Shown here in pieces: positions 19,126 to 29,803 of a DNA stretch of 55,830 bases; position 1 is the stretch's first letter; every line of letters begins with the position of its first letter. Source of the stretch: Kluyvera intermedia. GTDB lineage: Bacteria; Pseudomonadota; Gammaproteobacteria; Enterobacterales; Enterobacteriaceae. Location: positions 1-55,830 of the forward strand of contig NZ_JAKCNS010000030.1 in assembly GCF_021440345.1 (NCBI RefSeq), given 5' to 3'. The notes beneath the pieces were generated by a model. That model saw nothing but the letters and a program-made list of their open reading frames with translations, did not search any database and was not told the DNA's origin. The position numbers were made by a program, and so were the translations under genes.

Positions 19126-19836
19126 CGCCAGCTGCGGCTGAACCACTTCGTGGCTGAGCGGTTTGCTCACCACATAACGACCATCGACGACCGAAACCAT
19201 CGGCGGTCGGTGGGTCTGCTGGAAGTAGTCGTAGCCCGGTTTTAATTGCTGCCAGAAATCATGGTAGTAAGAGTATTTGTGGCGCTGCATGTTGGCATCC
19301 GTCATACGGAACGGATAGATGCTGACCTGCACGCCAGACTGTCCGAAGACCAGCGCGGCGGTCACAAACTGGAAAATCTCATCAATGCCAGAATCGGTCA
19401 TGGCATAACAGCCAACCGATACGCAGGCACCGTGAATCATCAGATATTTCCCTTCATAGCCGTGTGCGCGGTCGTAGGCGTTCGGGAAACCGATATTAAT
19501 CGCTTTATAGAAACGGCTGTCAGGCTTCAGCTGACTACGCTGTACCGAATAAAACCCTTCCGGGCTTTTGAAATCGCCCTGGCGCTGTTTTGGCCCCAGA
19601 CCACCGGAGTAGTTGCAGATTTTGTAGCTATCAAGGAGCTGGTAGGTTTCACCCATTTTGACGAAAAGATCGAGCGTTCGCTCTTCTTTGAAGATCTGGA
19701 TATAAACCGGAGAGCCCATCATTTGCTGCTTATATTCTTTGCTAACGGGCGTCGTCGGACTATTGCTGCTCATTAGCCCAGCAAACGAAACGCACGGCAT
19801 TAAAAGCATCGCAATAAATAATGCGATTTTGCGCAT
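19096..19836 (-). CDS. yafK: YafK / LdtF (DpaA), YkuD-fold peptidoglycan-Lpp amidase
   Basis: This is a 246-residue exported protein with signal peptide ([20 protein letters not shown]) and an L,D-transpeptidase (YkuD) domain. It carries the active-site motif [14 protein letters not shown] (His...SxGC). The E. coli ortholog was reported to release Braun's lipoprotein from peptidoglycan rather than to make crosslinks. It acts in the periplasm. Length equals the ortholog. Confidence 0.93.
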   Translation of the reverse strand: MRKIALFIAMLLMPCVSFAGLMSSNSPTTPVSKEYKQQMMGSPVYIQIFKEERTLDLFVKMGETYQLLDSYKICNYSGGLGPKQRQGDFKSPEGFYSVQRSQLKPDSRFYKAINIGFPNAYDRAHGYEGKYLMIHGACVSVGCYAMTDSGIDEIFQFVTAALVFGQSGVQVSIYPFRMTDANMQRHKYSYYHDFWQQLKPGYDYFQQTHRPPMVSVVDGRYVVSKPLSHEVVQPQLASNYTLTEAK

Positions 19837-20158
19837 ACTACATGTTCCTTGATAAAAAATAACAACACGCCAGGAGAGGCCATAGAGAGAAAAAGCAGAT
19901 AAATCTGTTTTTGTGCGCTCACCTTAGCACCACCGCATTTTTTCGCAAGAGGAGCGGTTGGCGTTTACAATTTCCTATTGCATTCCCGCTAGAACCCGGT
20001 GCGTTGTGCTGCGGGCGAGCGCATTTGCTCTCGTCACAAAGTGTGTAGGATAAGTTGATGATTCACCAGCTATCCCGGTCTGAATCAACAGAACTTTGCG
20101 TATTAGCTCGCAATTTAATGGGCCGAAAAGCAGAACTGCTGCATCGCGGGAGGAGAAA
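19837..20158. other. Intergenic region yafK / nqrA, upstream part
   Basis: About 320 bp with no recognised gene. It must hold the yafK promoter and probably the nqr promoter. I see no confident operator in it. The downstream part is described separately because it contains a short ORF and a nested stem-loop. Confidence 0.5.
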
Positions 20159-20212
20159 ATGGTAAACTTTAGTTACGTAATCATTCAGCCAGATAATGGA
20201 ATGTTTGGATGA
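20159..20212 (+). CDS. 17-codon leader ORF upstream of nqrA (candidate)
   Basis: The ORF begins MVNFSYVIIQ and ends GMFG. Its ATG is preceded by GGGAGGAGAAA, a much better ribosome site than that of nqrA itself, which shows no clear Shine-Dalgarno. It ends 28 bases before a nested stem-loop. A leader peptide is an inference from the ribosome site and position; no homologue is known to me. Confidence 0.4.
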   Translation: MVNFSYVIIQPDNGMFG

Positions 20213-20240
20213 TTCACGGAGTAACTCTCAATACAGTGTA

Positions 20241-20312
20241 AGAAAGGATGCTTCAGTCCCTCGTTTTACCCAATCCTGGGATGCCATTGGGTTTCCGGTG
20301 TAATTCCTTTCT
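20241..20312 (+). promoter_or_regulatory. Nested stem-loop in the nqr leader
   Basis: An outer stem AGAAAGGA (20241-20248) / TCCTTTCT (20305-20312) encloses an inner stem ACCCAAT (20268-20274) / ATTGGGT (20286-20292). A short TTTG follows. An alternative pairing CCCA/TGGG inside the loop is possible. It lies about 70 bases before nqrA and could be an attenuator or translational control element; this is inference. Confidence 0.45.
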
Positions 20313-20384
20313 TTTGTCTCGTTAACCAAAACGCTGGCCTCAACGCTTTGTTGACGTCGTCGTTAACGGATACCTGCGAACAGT

Positions 20385-21728
20385 ATGATTAAAATAACGA
20401 AAGGCCTTGATTTGCCTATTGCCGGCCTGCCCGATCAACAACGTATTGATAATGCCATGGTGAGCCGAGTGGCGGTCATGGGTGAAGAATATGTGGGGCT
20501 ACGTCCTTCCATGGCGGTAAAAGAGGGCGACCTGGTCATTAAAGGGCAACTGCTTTTTGAAGATAAAAAAATTCCCGGCGTGCGTTTTACCTCCCCGGCC
20601 TGTGGCACGGTGAGCGCGATACATCGCGGTGAGCGCCGGGTTCTGCAATCGGTGGTGATTGATATTGACGGCGATGAAGCCGTGGCGTTCACCCGCTATG
20701 CCGCCGATGAACTGGCGACCCTGCCGCGTGACACGGTGGCCTCGCAGCTGATTGAGTCTGGCCTGTGGACGGCGATGCGTACTCGTCCTTTCAGCAAAAC
20801 ACCGACACCGGGTACGGAGCCTGCGGCGATTTTCGTCACCGCAATGGACACTAATCCACTGGCAGCCGATCCGCAGCCTATTATCCTTGCCCAACGCGAA
20901 GCTTTTAATGCCGGTTTAACTCTCCTGACACGCCTGACCGACGGCAAAGTCCACGTTTGCCAGAGCAGTGGTGGCAAGCTGGGCGGTCACCCGCAGGGAC
21001 AGGTGACGTTTAACCAATTCACCGGCCCGCACCCGGCGGGATTAGTCGGCACGCATATTCACTTTCTGGAACCGGTCAGTCTGAATAAACAGGTCTGGCA
21101 CCTTAACTACCAGGATGTTATCGCCATCGGCAAACTGTTCCTCGAGGGTATTTTATGGACCGAACGGGTGATAGCACTGGGTGGGCCACAGGCCAAACAT
21201 CCGCGCCTGGTGCGAACCTGTCTGGGGGCGGATCTTAACGCGCTGCTGGTGGACGAACTGCATGAGGGTGAAAATCGTGTGCTCTCCGGCTCCGTTCTGA
21301 ACGGCACTCACGCCATCGGGCCACATGCGTTCCTTGGCCGCTTCCATCTGCAGGTCAGCGTGCTGAAAGAAGGGCGCGAAAAAGAGCTGCTCGGTTGGGT
21401 TGCTCCGGGCCGGGATAAGTTCTCTATTACGCGCACCACGCTGGGCCATTTCCTGAAGATAAAACTCTTCAACTTCTCGACGGATACCCACGGCGGCGAA
21501 CGTGCGATGGTGCCGATTGGCAGCTACGAGCGGGTGATGCCGCTGGATATTCTGCCTACCGTGCTGCTGCGCGACCTGCTGGCCGGCGACACCGACAGCG
21601 CTCAGGCGTTGGGCTGCCTGGAGCTGGATGAAGAAGATTTGGCGCTGTGCACCTACGTCTGTCCGGGAAAATATGAATACGGTCCGGTGTTGCGCCGCGT
21701 ATTAACGCAAATTGAGCAGGAAGGCTAA
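20385..21728 (+). CDS. nqrA: Na+-translocating NADH:quinone reductase subunit A
   Basis: This 447-residue peripheral subunit of the sodium-pumping NADH:ubiquinone oxidoreductase lies on the cytoplasmic side and contributes to quinone reduction. It has no membrane segments. It starts [16 protein letters not shown] and contains [16 protein letters not shown] and [16 protein letters not shown], all conserved in Vibrio NqrA (446 aa). It is the first gene of a seven-gene operon. The ATG lacks a clear Shine-Dalgarno. Confidence 0.96.
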   Translation: MIKITKGLDLPIAGLPDQQRIDNAMVSRVAVMGEEYVGLRPSMAVKEGDLVIKGQLLFEDKKIPGVRFTSPACGTVSAIHRGERRVLQSVVIDIDGDEAVAFTRYAADELATLPRDTVASQLIESGLWTAMRTRPFSKTPTPGTEPAAIFVTAMDTNPLAADPQPIILAQREAFNAGLTLLTRLTDGKVHVCQSSGGKLGGHPQGQVTFNQFTGPHPAGLVGTHIHFLEPVSLNKQVWHLNYQDVIAIGKLFLEGILWTERVIALGGPQAKHPRLVRTCLGADLNALLVDELHEGENRVLSGSVLNGTHAIGPHAFLGRFHLQVSVLKEGREKELLGWVAPGRDKFSITRTTLGHFLKIKLFNFSTDTHGGERAMVPIGSYERVMPLDILPTVLLRDLLAGDTDSAQALGCLELDEEDLALCTYVCPGKYEYGPVLRRVLTQIEQEG

Positions 21729-21731
21729 GTG

Positions 21732-22970
21732 ATGGGCTTAAAACAGCTACTGGAAAAAGTTGAGCCGCACTTTACGCAGGGCGGCAAGCTGGAAAAATAC
21801 TACCCGCTGTTTGAAGCGACGGCGACGTTGCTCTATACGCCGGGCCATGTCACGAAAGGTGCAGCACACGTCCGTGACGCTATCGATCTTAAACGCATGA
21901 TGATCCTCGTCTGGTTCGCCGTGTTCCCGGCGATGTTCTGGGGCATGTACAACGTGGGGCTGCAAACCATTCCCGCGCTGCACAAGCTGTACGGTGCGGA
22001 ACAGCTCCAGCAGGTGATTGCAGGCAACTGGCACTATAGTCTGGCGCAGGCGCTGGGTGTGAGTTTTGCCCCTGACGCCGGTTGGATCAGCATGATGATG
22101 CTGGGCGCAGTGTTCTTCGTACCTATCTACGCGACCGTATTCCTGGTCGGTGGTTTCTGGGAAGTCCTGTTTTCCATCGTACGCAAACACGAGATAAACG
22201 AAGGCTTCTTCGTCACTTCGATTCTTTTCGCGCTGATTGTCCCTCCGACGATGCCGCTGTGGCAGGCGGCGCTGGGTATCTCTTTCGGCGTGGTGATTGC
22301 CAAAGAGATTTTCGGCGGCACCGGGCGCAACTTCCTCAACCCAGCGTTGGCGGGGCGTGCGTTCCTGTTCTTCGCCTATCCGGCGCAAATCTCCGGTGAT
22401 CTGGTATGGACCGCGGCCGATGGTTTCTCCGGTGCCACGCCGCTTTCTCAGTGGGCGAGCCACGGCGGTGAGTCGCTGGTGAACGTGGTAACTGGTCAAC
22501 CGGTAAGCTGGATGGATGCCTTTATCGGCAATATTCCCGGTTCGATTGGTGAAGTCTCAACCCTGATGATTCTGCTCGGTGGTGCGCTGATTATCTTTGG
22601 CCGCGTCGCCTCCTGGCGCATTGTGGCCGGAGTGATGCTCGGCATGATTGTCTGCGCCACTCTGTTCAATTTGGTGGGGTCGGAGACTAACCCAATGTTC
22701 GCTATGCCGTGGTATTGGCATCTGGTGCTGGGCGGGTTTGCTTTCGGCATGATGTTTATGGCGACTGACCCGGTTTCAGCCTCGTTTACCGATAAAGGAA
22801 AGTGGTGCTACGGCGCGTTGATTGGCGTGATGTGCGTGCTGATTCGCGTGGTAAACCCGGCCTATCCAGAAGGGATGATGCTGGCGATTCTGTTCGCCAA
22901 CCTCTTTGCGCCGCTGTTCGATTACTTGGTGGTGCAGGCCAATATTAAGCGGAGGAAGTCGCGTGGCTGA
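21732..22970 (+). CDS. nqrB: Na+-NQR subunit B
   Basis: This 412-residue integral membrane subunit is homologous to RnfD and has about ten helices. It carries one covalently bound FMN: the flavinylation motif SGAT is at residues 233-236, so Thr 236 is the attachment site, exactly as in Vibrio. Riboflavin is also bound near NqrB in the known complex. The ATG at 21732 ([10 protein letters not shown]) is preferred over the GTG 3 bases earlier. It follows nqrA by 3 bp. Confidence 0.96.
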   Translation: MGLKQLLEKVEPHFTQGGKLEKYYPLFEATATLLYTPGHVTKGAAHVRDAIDLKRMMILVWFAVFPAMFWGMYNVGLQTIPALHKLYGAEQLQQVIAGNWHYSLAQALGVSFAPDAGWISMMMLGAVFFVPIYATVFLVGGFWEVLFSIVRKHEINEGFFVTSILFALIVPPTMPLWQAALGISFGVVIAKEIFGGTGRNFLNPALAGRAFLFFAYPAQISGDLVWTAADGFSGATPLSQWASHGGESLVNVVTGQPVSWMDAFIGNIPGSIGEVSTLMILLGGALIIFGRVASWRIVAGVMLGMIVCATLFNLVGSETNPMFAMPWYWHLVLGGFAFGMMFMATDPVSASFTDKGKWCYGALIGVMCVLIRVVNPAYPEGMMLAILFANLFAPLFDYLVVQANIKRRKSRG

Positions 22971-23757
22971 AATCAAAAGTAACGATAGCATCGGCAAAAC
23001 GCTGCTGGTGGTGCTGGTGCTTTGCCTGGTCTGCTCCATCGTGGTGGCCGGTTCTGCCGTGGGGCTCAAACCCCTCCAGCAAGAACAGCGCGCGCTGGAT
23101 AAACAGCGCAACATTCTCGCCGTTGCCGGTTTGATGCACGACAACATGTCTGCCGAAGAGGTTGCGGAAATCTATGCCGCCCGCGTGACGCCGCGTCTGG
23201 TGGATTTAAAAAGCGGCGCGATGCTGGACAGCGACCCGGCGAAGTTTAATCAGAGCATGGCGTTAAAAGATCCTCAACAGAGTGTGGCGCTTGAAGCTAA
23301 TCAGGATCCTGCGGGTATCAAACGCCGCAGCAACGTGGTGGAAATCTATCTGATCAAAGACGAGCAGCAGAAAACTCAGGAAATCGTTCTGCCGGTATAC
23401 GGCAACGGCCTGTGGTCGATGATGTATGCCTTTGTGGCGCTGGATACAGACGGCCGTACCATCAAAGGCATTACTTATTACGACCAGGGGGAAACCCCAG
23501 GGCTGGGCGGCGAAATTGAAAACCCGAACTGGCGCGCGCAGTTTATCGGCAAACGCGTGGTGGATGACAACGGCCAGCCGGCGCTGAGAGTGATGAAAGG
23601 CGCGGCACCACAGGGCGATCTGTATGCGGTTGATGGCTTATCCGGCGCGACGCTGACCGCCAACGGCGTGCAGCACAGTTTCAATTTCTGGATGGGTGAA
23701 ATGGGCTTTGGCCCGTTCCTGAAGCAGGTGCGTGAAGGAGGGCTGAATCATGGCTGA
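22963..23757 (+). CDS. nqrC: Na+-NQR subunit C
   Basis: This 264-residue subunit has one N-terminal membrane anchor ([20 protein letters not shown]) and a periplasmic FMN domain. The flavin-transferase motif DGLSGAT ends at Thr 230, the covalent FMN site. The start is GTG at 22963, preceded by GGAGG and overlapping the nqrB stop; the longer frame inside nqrB is not used. Its maturation needs ApbE, which is not encoded in this operon. Confidence 0.95.
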   Translation: MAEIKSNDSIGKTLLVVLVLCLVCSIVVAGSAVGLKPLQQEQRALDKQRNILAVAGLMHDNMSAEEVAEIYAARVTPRLVDLKSGAMLDSDPAKFNQSMALKDPQQSVALEANQDPAGIKRRSNVVEIYLIKDEQQKTQEIVLPVYGNGLWSMMYAFVALDTDGRTIKGITYYDQGETPGLGGEIENPNWRAQFIGKRVVDDNGQPALRVMKGAAPQGDLYAVDGLSGATLTANGVQHSFNFWMGEMGFGPFLKQVREGGLNHG

Positions 23758-24388
23758 GCAAGGCGATATGAAAGAGGTGAAGCGCGTGCTGGTTGGCCCG
23801 CTCATCGCCAATAACCCGATTGCGCTGCAGGTGCTCGGCGTCTGTTCGGCGCTGGCGGTCACCACTAAGCTGGAAACGGCGTTTGTGATGACCATTGCGG
23901 TCACGCTGGTGACGGCATTCTCCAGCATGTTTATCTCGATGATCCGCCACCACATTCCGAACAGCGTGCGTATTATCGTGCAAATGGCGATTATCGCTTC
24001 GCTGGTTATCGTGGTCGATCAGTTGCTGCGCGCATTCGCGTATGAAACCTCCAAGCAGCTGTCGGTGTTCGTTGGGCTTATCATCACCAACTGTATTGTG
24101 ATGGGGCGTGCGGAAGCCTACGCCATGAAGTCACCGCCGCTGGCGAGCTTTATGGACGGCATCGGTAATGGCCTGGGCTACGGTGCGATTTTGTTGATCG
24201 TCGGCTTCCTGCGTGAACTTATCGGCAGCGGAAAACTGTTCGGTATCACGGTGCTGGAAACCGTTAAGAACGGCGGCTGGTATCAGCCAAATGGTCTATT
24301 CCTGCTCGCGCCAAGCGCATTTTTCATTATCGGTTTGCTGATCTGGGCGCTGCGAAGCTGGAAGCCAGAACAGCAGGAAAAGGAGTAA
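23750..24388 (+). CDS. nqrD: Na+-NQR subunit D
   Basis: This 212-residue membrane subunit with six helices is paired with NqrE. NqrD and NqrE bind an intramembrane [2Fe-2S] cluster through conserved Cys such as those in [13 protein letters not shown] and [16 protein letters not shown]. It overlaps nqrC by 8 bp, indicating translational coupling. Confidence 0.95.
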   Translation: MAEQGDMKEVKRVLVGPLIANNPIALQVLGVCSALAVTTKLETAFVMTIAVTLVTAFSSMFISMIRHHIPNSVRIIVQMAIIASLVIVVDQLLRAFAYETSKQLSVFVGLIITNCIVMGRAEAYAMKSPPLASFMDGIGNGLGYGAILLIVGFLRELIGSGKLFGITVLETVKNGGWYQPNGLFLLAPSAFFIIGLLIWALRSWKPEQQEKE

Positions 24389-24394
24389 CCGATT

Positions 24395-24991
24395 ATGGCT
24401 CATTACATTAGCCTGTTTGTCCGCGCGGTGTTTGTTGAAAATATGGCGCTGGCGTTCTTCCTGGGGATGTGTACTTTCCTCGCGGTATCGAAGAAAGTCT
24501 CGACCGCTTTTGGTCTTGGCGTGGCGGTAACCGTCGTGCTGGGTCTGGCCGTGCCGATCAACAACCTGGTCTATAACCTGGTGCTGCGCGATGGCGCGCT
24601 GGCGGAAGGGGTCGATCTCAGCTTCCTCAACTTCATCACCTTTATCGGGGTGATTGCGGCGCTGGTGCAAATTCTCGAGATGATCCTCGATAAGTACTTC
24701 CCGTCGCTGTATACCGCGCTGGGTATCTTCCTGCCGTTGATTGCCGTGAACTGCGCCATCTTCGGCGGCGTCTCGTTCATGGTGCAGCGCGACTACAACT
24801 TCAGTGAATCTATCGTTTACGGCTTTGGTTCCGGCATCGGCTGGATGCTGGCAATTGTCGCCATGGCCGGGATCCGCGAAAAAATGAAGTACTCAAATGT
24901 GCCCGTGGGACTGCGTGGCTTAGGGATCACCTTTATCACCACGGGATTGATGGCATTAGGTTTTATGTCATTTTCCGGTGTGCAGCTATAA
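24395..24991 (+). CDS. nqrE: Na+-NQR subunit E
   Basis: This is a 198-residue membrane subunit, the structural partner of NqrD. Cys in [14 protein letters not shown] and [11 protein letters not shown] are the probable cluster ligands. The length equals Vibrio NqrE. It lies 6 bp after nqrD. Confidence 0.95.
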   Translation: MAHYISLFVRAVFVENMALAFFLGMCTFLAVSKKVSTAFGLGVAVTVVLGLAVPINNLVYNLVLRDGALAEGVDLSFLNFITFIGVIAALVQILEMILDKYFPSLYTALGIFLPLIAVNCAIFGGVSFMVQRDYNFSESIVYGFGSGIGWMLAIVAMAGIREKMKYSNVPVGLRGLGITFITTGLMALGFMSFSGVQL

Positions 24992-25000
24992 GGGCCGCGA

Positions 25001-26227
25001 ATGATGGAAATTTTACTGGGCGTAGTCATGTTTACGCTGATCGTACTGGTGCTGTCGCTGCTGATTTTGTTCGCCAAATCAAAGCTGGTGAACGCCGGCG
25101 ATGTGGTTATCGAAATCAACAATGAAGCGGACAAGCAGATCAAAACCCCGGCGGGCGACAAGCTGCTGAATACGCTGTCCAGCAACGGTATTTTTATCTC
25201 CTCCGCCTGTGGTGGCGGTGGTTCCTGCGGTCAATGCCGGGTGACGGTGAAAGAGGGCGGCGGCGATATTCTGCCGACCGAGCTTTCACATATCACCAAG
25301 CGCGAGGCGAAAGAGGGCTGTCGCCTGGCCTGTCAGGTTGCCGTGCGCCAGGATATGAAAATCGAACTGCCGGACGAAGTCTTTGGCGTTAAGAAATGGG
25401 AATGTGAAGTTATCTCCAACGATAACAAAGCCACCTTCATTAAAGAGCTGAAGCTGGCGATCCCTGCCGGTGAAAATGTGCCGTTCCGCGCCGGTGGCTA
25501 TATTCAGATTGAATGCCCGCCGCATAAAGTCGCCTACGCCGACTTCGACGTGCCGGATGAGTATCGTGGCGACTGGGATAAATTTAATCTCTTCCGCTAC
25601 GTCTCCGACGTCAAAGAGCCGACGCTACGCGCCTACTCGATGGCGAACTACCCGGAAGAAAAGGGCATCATCATGCTCAACGTGCGTATCGCCACGCCGC
25701 CGCCGTCCGCACCTGAGGCGCCTCCGGGGATTATGTCGTCCTATATTTGGTCGCTGAAAGCGGGAGATAAGGTGACGATCTCGGGGCCATTTGGGGAGTT
25801 CTTTGCCAAAGAGACCGAGGCGGAAATGGTCTTTATCGGCGGCGGGGCCGGGATGGCACCGATGCGTTCGCATATTTTCGACCAGCTTAAGCGCCTGCAC
25901 AGTACGCGTAAAATCAGCTTCTGGTACGGCGCGCGCTCGTTGCGTGAAATGTTCTATGCCGAAGAATTTGAGCAACTCGCGCGGGAAAATCCGAACTTTA
26001 GCTTCAATATCGCGCTCTCCGATGCGCTGCCGGAAGATAACTGGACGGGCTACACCGGATTTATTCATAACGTTCTGTACGAGAACTATCTGCGTGATCA
26101 CCCAGCGCCGGAAGACTGCGAGTTCTACATGTGCGGGCCGCCGATGATGAACGCTGCGGTGATTAAAATGCTCAAAGACCTGGGCGTAGAGGATGAAAAC
26201 ATCATGCTCGACGACTTTGGAGGCTGA
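25001..26227 (+). CDS. nqrF: Na+-NQR subunit F (NADH-oxidising subunit)
   Basis: This 408-residue electron-entry subunit oxidises NADH. It has an N-terminal helix (about 5-25) and a plant-type [2Fe-2S] ferredoxin domain with Cys 70, 76, 79 and 111 ([14 protein letters not shown]). A ferredoxin-reductase FAD domain (RAYSMANYP) and an NADH domain ([23 protein letters not shown]) follow. The length equals Vibrio NqrF. Its stop overlaps the start of nqrM. Confidence 0.96.
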   Translation: MMEILLGVVMFTLIVLVLSLLILFAKSKLVNAGDVVIEINNEADKQIKTPAGDKLLNTLSSNGIFISSACGGGGSCGQCRVTVKEGGGDILPTELSHITKREAKEGCRLACQVAVRQDMKIELPDEVFGVKKWECEVISNDNKATFIKELKLAIPAGENVPFRAGGYIQIECPPHKVAYADFDVPDEYRGDWDKFNLFRYVSDVKEPTLRAYSMANYPEEKGIIMLNVRIATPPPSAPEAPPGIMSSYIWSLKAGDKVTISGPFGEFFAKETEAEMVFIGGGAGMAPMRSHIFDQLKRLHSTRKISFWYGARSLREMFYAEEFEQLARENPNFSFNIALSDALPEDNWTGYTGFIHNVLYENYLRDHPAPEDCEFYMCGPPMMNAAVIKMLKDLGVEDENIMLDDFGG

Positions 26228-26445
26228 TGATGCTAACGGTGTTTCTGGCGACATTCGCTATTTTTATCCTGGTGGTGTTTGGAATGTCGCTCGGCTATCT
26301 GGTGAAGCGAAAAACGCTGCAGGGTAGCTGCGGTGGTATCTCGTCGCTGGGGATGGAAAAAGTCTGCGACTGCCCTGAACCCTGCGATGCGCGTAAGAAA
26401 CGTATGGCACGTGAGGCGCAGCGGCAACAAAACCGCATCCTGTAG
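26227..26445 (+). CDS. nqrM: Na+-NQR maturation protein NqrM (DUF539)
   Basis: This 72-residue protein has one N-terminal membrane helix and four Cys at 35, 47, 49 and 53 (QGSCGG, KVCDCPEPC). NqrM proteins are required for Na+-NQR assembly, apparently delivering iron for the NqrD/E cluster. The start overlaps the nqrF stop as TGATG. In Vibrio apbE lies between nqrF and nqrM; here that gene is missing. Confidence 0.93.
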   Translation: MMLTVFLATFAIFILVVFGMSLGYLVKRKTLQGSCGGISSLGMEKVCDCPEPCDARKKRMAREAQRQQNRIL

Positions 26446-26453
26446 TTTTCTCT

Positions 26454-26479
26454 ATCGCCCGGTACTGCCGGGCGATTTT
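26454..26479 (+). terminator. Terminator of the nqr operon
   Basis: A perfect 9-bp stem (ATCGCCCGG / CCGGGCGAT) with TACTG loop is followed by TTT. Confidence 0.85.
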
Positions 26480-26506
26480 GCACTCTTCTCATTTGCCAAA
26501 GTTATG

Positions 26507-26522
26507 CTGTATACTTATCCAG
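26507..26522 (+). promoter_or_regulatory. LexA (SOS) box of dinB
   Basis: CTGT-ATACTTAT-CCAG fits the CTGT-N8-ACAG consensus with one mismatch and closely resembles the E. coli dinB box. It lies about 20 bases before dinB, so repression by LexA and induction by DNA damage are expected. Confidence 0.9.
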
Positions 26523-26541
26523 TGGTAAGTGAGGGCTAACG

Positions 26542-27597
26542 ATGCGCAAAATAATCCATATTGATATGGACTGCTTCTTCGCGGCGGTTGAAATGCGTGA
26601 CAACCCGGCGCTGCGCGATATTCCTATCGCCATCGGCGGCAGTCGGGTACAGCGCGGGGTGATCAGCACGGCGAACTATCCGGCGCGCAAATTTGGCGTG
26701 CGTAGCGCCATGCCTACCGGAATGGCGCTGAAGCTCTGCCCGCATCTCACGTTACTGCCGGGACGCTTTGAAGCCTATCGTGAAGCCTCTCACCACATCC
26801 GTGAAATTTTCTCCCGCTACACTTCGCTGATTGAACCGCTGTCGCTGGATGAAGCCTATCTTGACGTGAGCGATAGCCCGCACTGCCACGGTTCGGCGAC
26901 GTTAATGGCCCAGGAAATCCGTCAGACCATATTTAAAGAGCTGGCCCTCACCGCTTCGGCGGGCGTGGCGCCGGTGAAGTTTCTCGCCAAAATTGCCTCC
27001 GATCTCAATAAACCCGACGGCCAGTTTGTCCTGACTCCGGCTGAAGTCCCGGCATTTCTCAAAACCCTGCCGCTGAGCAAAATCCCCGGCGTGGGCAAGG
27101 TGTCGGCGGCCAAGCTTGAAAGCATGGGGCTGCGTACCTGTGAAGATGTGCAGAATAGCGATTTAGCGATGCTGTTAAAGCGTTTTGGCAAGTTTGGCCG
27201 GATCCTCTGGGAGCGCAGTCAGGGGATCGATGAGCGTGAAATCCACAACGACAGGCAGCGTAAATCGATTGGCGTAGAACGGACGCTGGAAGAAGACATT
27301 CATGAGTGGTCCGATTGCGAGGCGATTATCGAACGGCTCTACCCTGAACTGGAACGTCGGCTGGCAAAGGTCAAACCGGATCTGCTGATCGCGCGTCAGG
27401 GCGTTAAACTTAAATTTAATGACTTCCAGCTCACCACCCAGGAACATGTCTGGCCGAAGCTAAACAAAGACGATCTCATCGCCACGGCGCAAAAATCCTG
27501 GCATGAACGGCGGGCAGGGCGCGGCGTGCGGCTTGTTGGCCTGCACGTTACGCTGCTCGACCCACAGCTGGAACGACAGCTACTTTTAGGGATTTAG
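26542..27597 (+). CDS. dinB: DNA polymerase IV
   Basis: This 351-residue Y-family translesion polymerase has the E. coli length. The active-site motifs [11 protein letters not shown] and [12 protein letters not shown] hold the catalytic carboxylates. The helix-hairpin-helix region is [17 protein letters not shown]. The C-terminal LERQLLLGI carries the beta-clamp-binding end. It is followed 3 bp later by yafP; the E. coli toxin-antitoxin genes yafN-yafO between them are absent. Confidence 0.97.
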   Translation: MRKIIHIDMDCFFAAVEMRDNPALRDIPIAIGGSRVQRGVISTANYPARKFGVRSAMPTGMALKLCPHLTLLPGRFEAYREASHHIREIFSRYTSLIEPLSLDEAYLDVSDSPHCHGSATLMAQEIRQTIFKELALTASAGVAPVKFLAKIASDLNKPDGQFVLTPAEVPAFLKTLPLSKIPGVGKVSAAKLESMGLRTCEDVQNSDLAMLLKRFGKFGRILWERSQGIDEREIHNDRQRKSIGVERTLEEDIHEWSDCEAIIERLYPELERRLAKVKPDLLIARQGVKLKFNDFQLTTQEHVWPKLNKDDLIATAQKSWHERRAGRGVRLVGLHVTLLDPQLERQLLLGI

Positions 27598-27599
27598 TT

Positions 27600-28043
27600 A
27601 TGCTTATTCGCCCATATCGTGAAGATGATTTTTCTGCACTGTGCCAGATATTCCAGCGCGCGGTGCGGGAAACTGCCAGCCAACACTATTCTGCCTCGCA
27701 GATTGAGTCCTGGGCGCAGGTTGATGAAACGCGCTGGCGGCAGAAAATGGCCGATTCTCTGGTGCTGGTGGCGACGGTAAACCAGCGCCCAGTCGGTTTC
27801 GTTACTGCTGCAGGCACCTATATCGATCTGCTTTTTGTTGATCCTGCATATTCGCGGCAGGGCATTGCCAGCGCTTTGTTGCAGGAACTGTTTACCCAGG
27901 CTCCAGCCGGGACGCTTACGGTAGAAGCAAGCTTGACGGCGAAAGTGTGTTTTGAGCGGCTGGGTTTTCAGGTAATAGCTGAGCAAGAGGTTGAAGCGCG
28001 CGGGGAACGGTTTGTGAATTACCGGATGGAAAAAGTCAGGTAG
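27600..28043 (+). CDS. yafP: GNAT-family N-acetyltransferase YafP
   Basis: This 147-residue acetyltransferase has the acetyl-CoA binding loop DPAYSRQGIASALLQ and a C-terminal strand YRMEKV. It is orthologous to E. coli YafP, the last gene of the SOS-induced dinB operon. Here it follows dinB with 2 intervening bases, so it is probably still under LexA control. Substrate unknown. Confidence 0.9.
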   Translation: MLIRPYREDDFSALCQIFQRAVRETASQHYSASQIESWAQVDETRWRQKMADSLVLVATVNQRPVGFVTAAGTYIDLLFVDPAYSRQGIASALLQELFTQAPAGTLTVEASLTAKVCFERLGFQVIAEQEVEARGERFVNYRMEKVR

Positions 28044-28054
28044 TGGGCAGAGAT

Positions 28055-28080
28055 TCCCGGCGAGCCTAAACCCGCCGGGA
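28055..28080. terminator. Hairpin between convergent yafP and pepD
   Basis: The stem TCCCGGCG / CGCCGGGA with a 10-base loop lies between the two stops. No long T-run is visible on either strand, but the position suggests a shared terminator. Confidence 0.65.
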
Positions 28081-28089
28081 GGGCAAAAC

Positions 28090-29547
28090 TTACTTCGCCG
28101 GAATCGCTTTCAGCAGTTCCGTCAGCAGCTGCCAGTACTGGCCAACGCTTTCGATATGAACCTGCTCATCCGGAGAGTGTGGGCCGGTAATGGTTGGCCC
28201 AATAGAGACCATGTCCATGTTTGGATAAGGTTTCTTGAACAGGCCACATTCCAGACCCGCGTGGATAATCTGAATGTTCGGCACCTTGTTGAACAGGCGC
28301 TGATAGGTTTCACGTACCAGCTGCATGACCGGGGAGCTTGCATCCGGCTGCCAGCCTGGGTATCCGCCTTTTGGCTGGGTTTTAGCACCCGCCAGCGCGC
28401 CCAGTGATTCCAGCATGCTGACAACGTAATCTTTACCGCTGTCGAGCAGGGAACGAATCAGGCAGTGAATGGTTGCGGTGTCTTCAGTAAAGGAGACGAC
28501 GCCCACGTTCAGAGAGGTCTCTACCACGCCTTTGGCCACGTCAGAGTTGCGGATAACGCCGTTTGGCGTTGCGTTTAGCAACTGAATAAAGGCATCGCGG
28601 GAAGCGTTGGTCAGCGCCTTACCTTCAACGGTCTGAGCTTCCAGCACCAGGTTCAGGTTTTTCTCTTTCGCTGACAGTTCGTTTTGCAGAATGTGCAGAT
28701 AGGTTTCTACCAGATCTTTCAGGCCGCTAACTTTATCTGCTGGAATCGCCAGAGTGGCAAACGCTTCACGTGGGATTGCGTTACGCAGAGTACCGCCGGT
28801 GAAGTCTACCAGACGCAGATCCAGTTCCGCCGCATGGGCGACCAGGAAACGGGCCAGCAGCTTGTTGGCATTACCCAGACCGAGGTGAATATCACCGCCA
28901 GAGTGACCGCCTTTCAGCCCTTTCAGCGTCAGCTTGAAGGTCTGGAAGCCAGCCGGAATTGCTTCACGGGTCAGCGGCAGGTTGCTGGTAAAGTCGATAC
29001 CACCCGCACAGCCCATGTAGATTTCACCCTCTTCTTCAGAGTCGGTGTTGATCAGGATTTCGCCCTGCAGCCAGTTAGGCTGCAGACCAAATGCGCCGTC
29101 CATCCCGGTCTCTTCGGTCATGGTCAGCAGCACTTCCAGCGGGCCATGTTCAACGGAATCGTCGGACAGTACTGCCAGCGCGGACGCCATGCCAATACCG
29201 TTATCAGCACCCAGAGTTGTGCCACGTGCTTTTACCCACTCACCGTCGATGTACGGCTGAATAGGGTCTTTGGCGAAGTCGTGCACGGTGTCATTGTTTT
29301 TCTGCGGCACCATATCAAGGTGAGCCTGCAGAACAACCGCTTTGCGGTTTTCCATGCCCGGCGTCGCGGCTTTACGAATCAGAATGTTGCCGACCTGGTC
29401 GCGTTCTGCGTGCAGACCTTTTTCTTTCGCCCAGCCCACGATATGGGCAGCGAGCTGCTCTTCATGATGAGAAGGGTGCGGAATAGAACAGATTTTGGCA
29501 AAAATATCCCACAGCGGCTGCGGGGATAATTGAGACAGTTCAGACAC
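28090..29547 (-). CDS. pepD: Cytosol non-specific dipeptidase (peptidase D)
   Basis: This 485-residue M20-family metallopeptidase cleaves Xaa-His and many other dipeptides. Metal-binding motifs VLQAHLDMVPQ, TTLGADNGIGMA, TMTEETGMDGAFG and AGLECGLFKK are visible. The start is GTG at 29547 with AAGGAG upstream, giving the E. coli length; the upstream ATG at 29574 is not supported. Confidence 0.96.
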   Translation of the reverse strand: MSELSQLSPQPLWDIFAKICSIPHPSHHEEQLAAHIVGWAKEKGLHAERDQVGNILIRKAATPGMENRKAVVLQAHLDMVPQKNNDTVHDFAKDPIQPYIDGEWVKARGTTLGADNGIGMASALAVLSDDSVEHGPLEVLLTMTEETGMDGAFGLQPNWLQGEILINTDSEEEGEIYMGCAGGIDFTSNLPLTREAIPAGFQTFKLTLKGLKGGHSGGDIHLGLGNANKLLARFLVAHAAELDLRLVDFTGGTLRNAIPREAFATLAIPADKVSGLKDLVETYLHILQNELSAKEKNLNLVLEAQTVEGKALTNASRDAFIQLLNATPNGVIRNSDVAKGVVETSLNVGVVSFTEDTATIHCLIRSLLDSGKDYVVSMLESLGALAGAKTQPKGGYPGWQPDASSPVMQLVRETYQRLFNKVPNIQIIHAGLECGLFKKPYPNMDMVSIGPTITGPHSPDEQVHIESVGQYWQLLTELLKAIPAK

Positions 29548-29803
29548 GATGAGTCTCCTTACGGCGTTCTGCAAAAGTCGCTTGCAGGTAAAGGGTTAGC
29601 ACATACATATACCACAAGACTGGCTTGCGCGATGCGGTTGAGAATACCACTTTCTCTCCCTCCCGGTAGAAGAAACCACGTAAAAAGAGCCTGCAATTCC
29701 GCTAAACACTGGTTTTTAGTGCGTCAGATCTCTATAATCTCGCGCAACCCATTTCCCCCTTGAACACTTTTTAAGCCGTATAACACAGGCTGGGACACTT
29801 CAC

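Noticed and set aside
28684..29529. 281-codon plus-strand ORF within pepD
   Set aside because: Shadow of the pepD frame; no motif or ribosome site.
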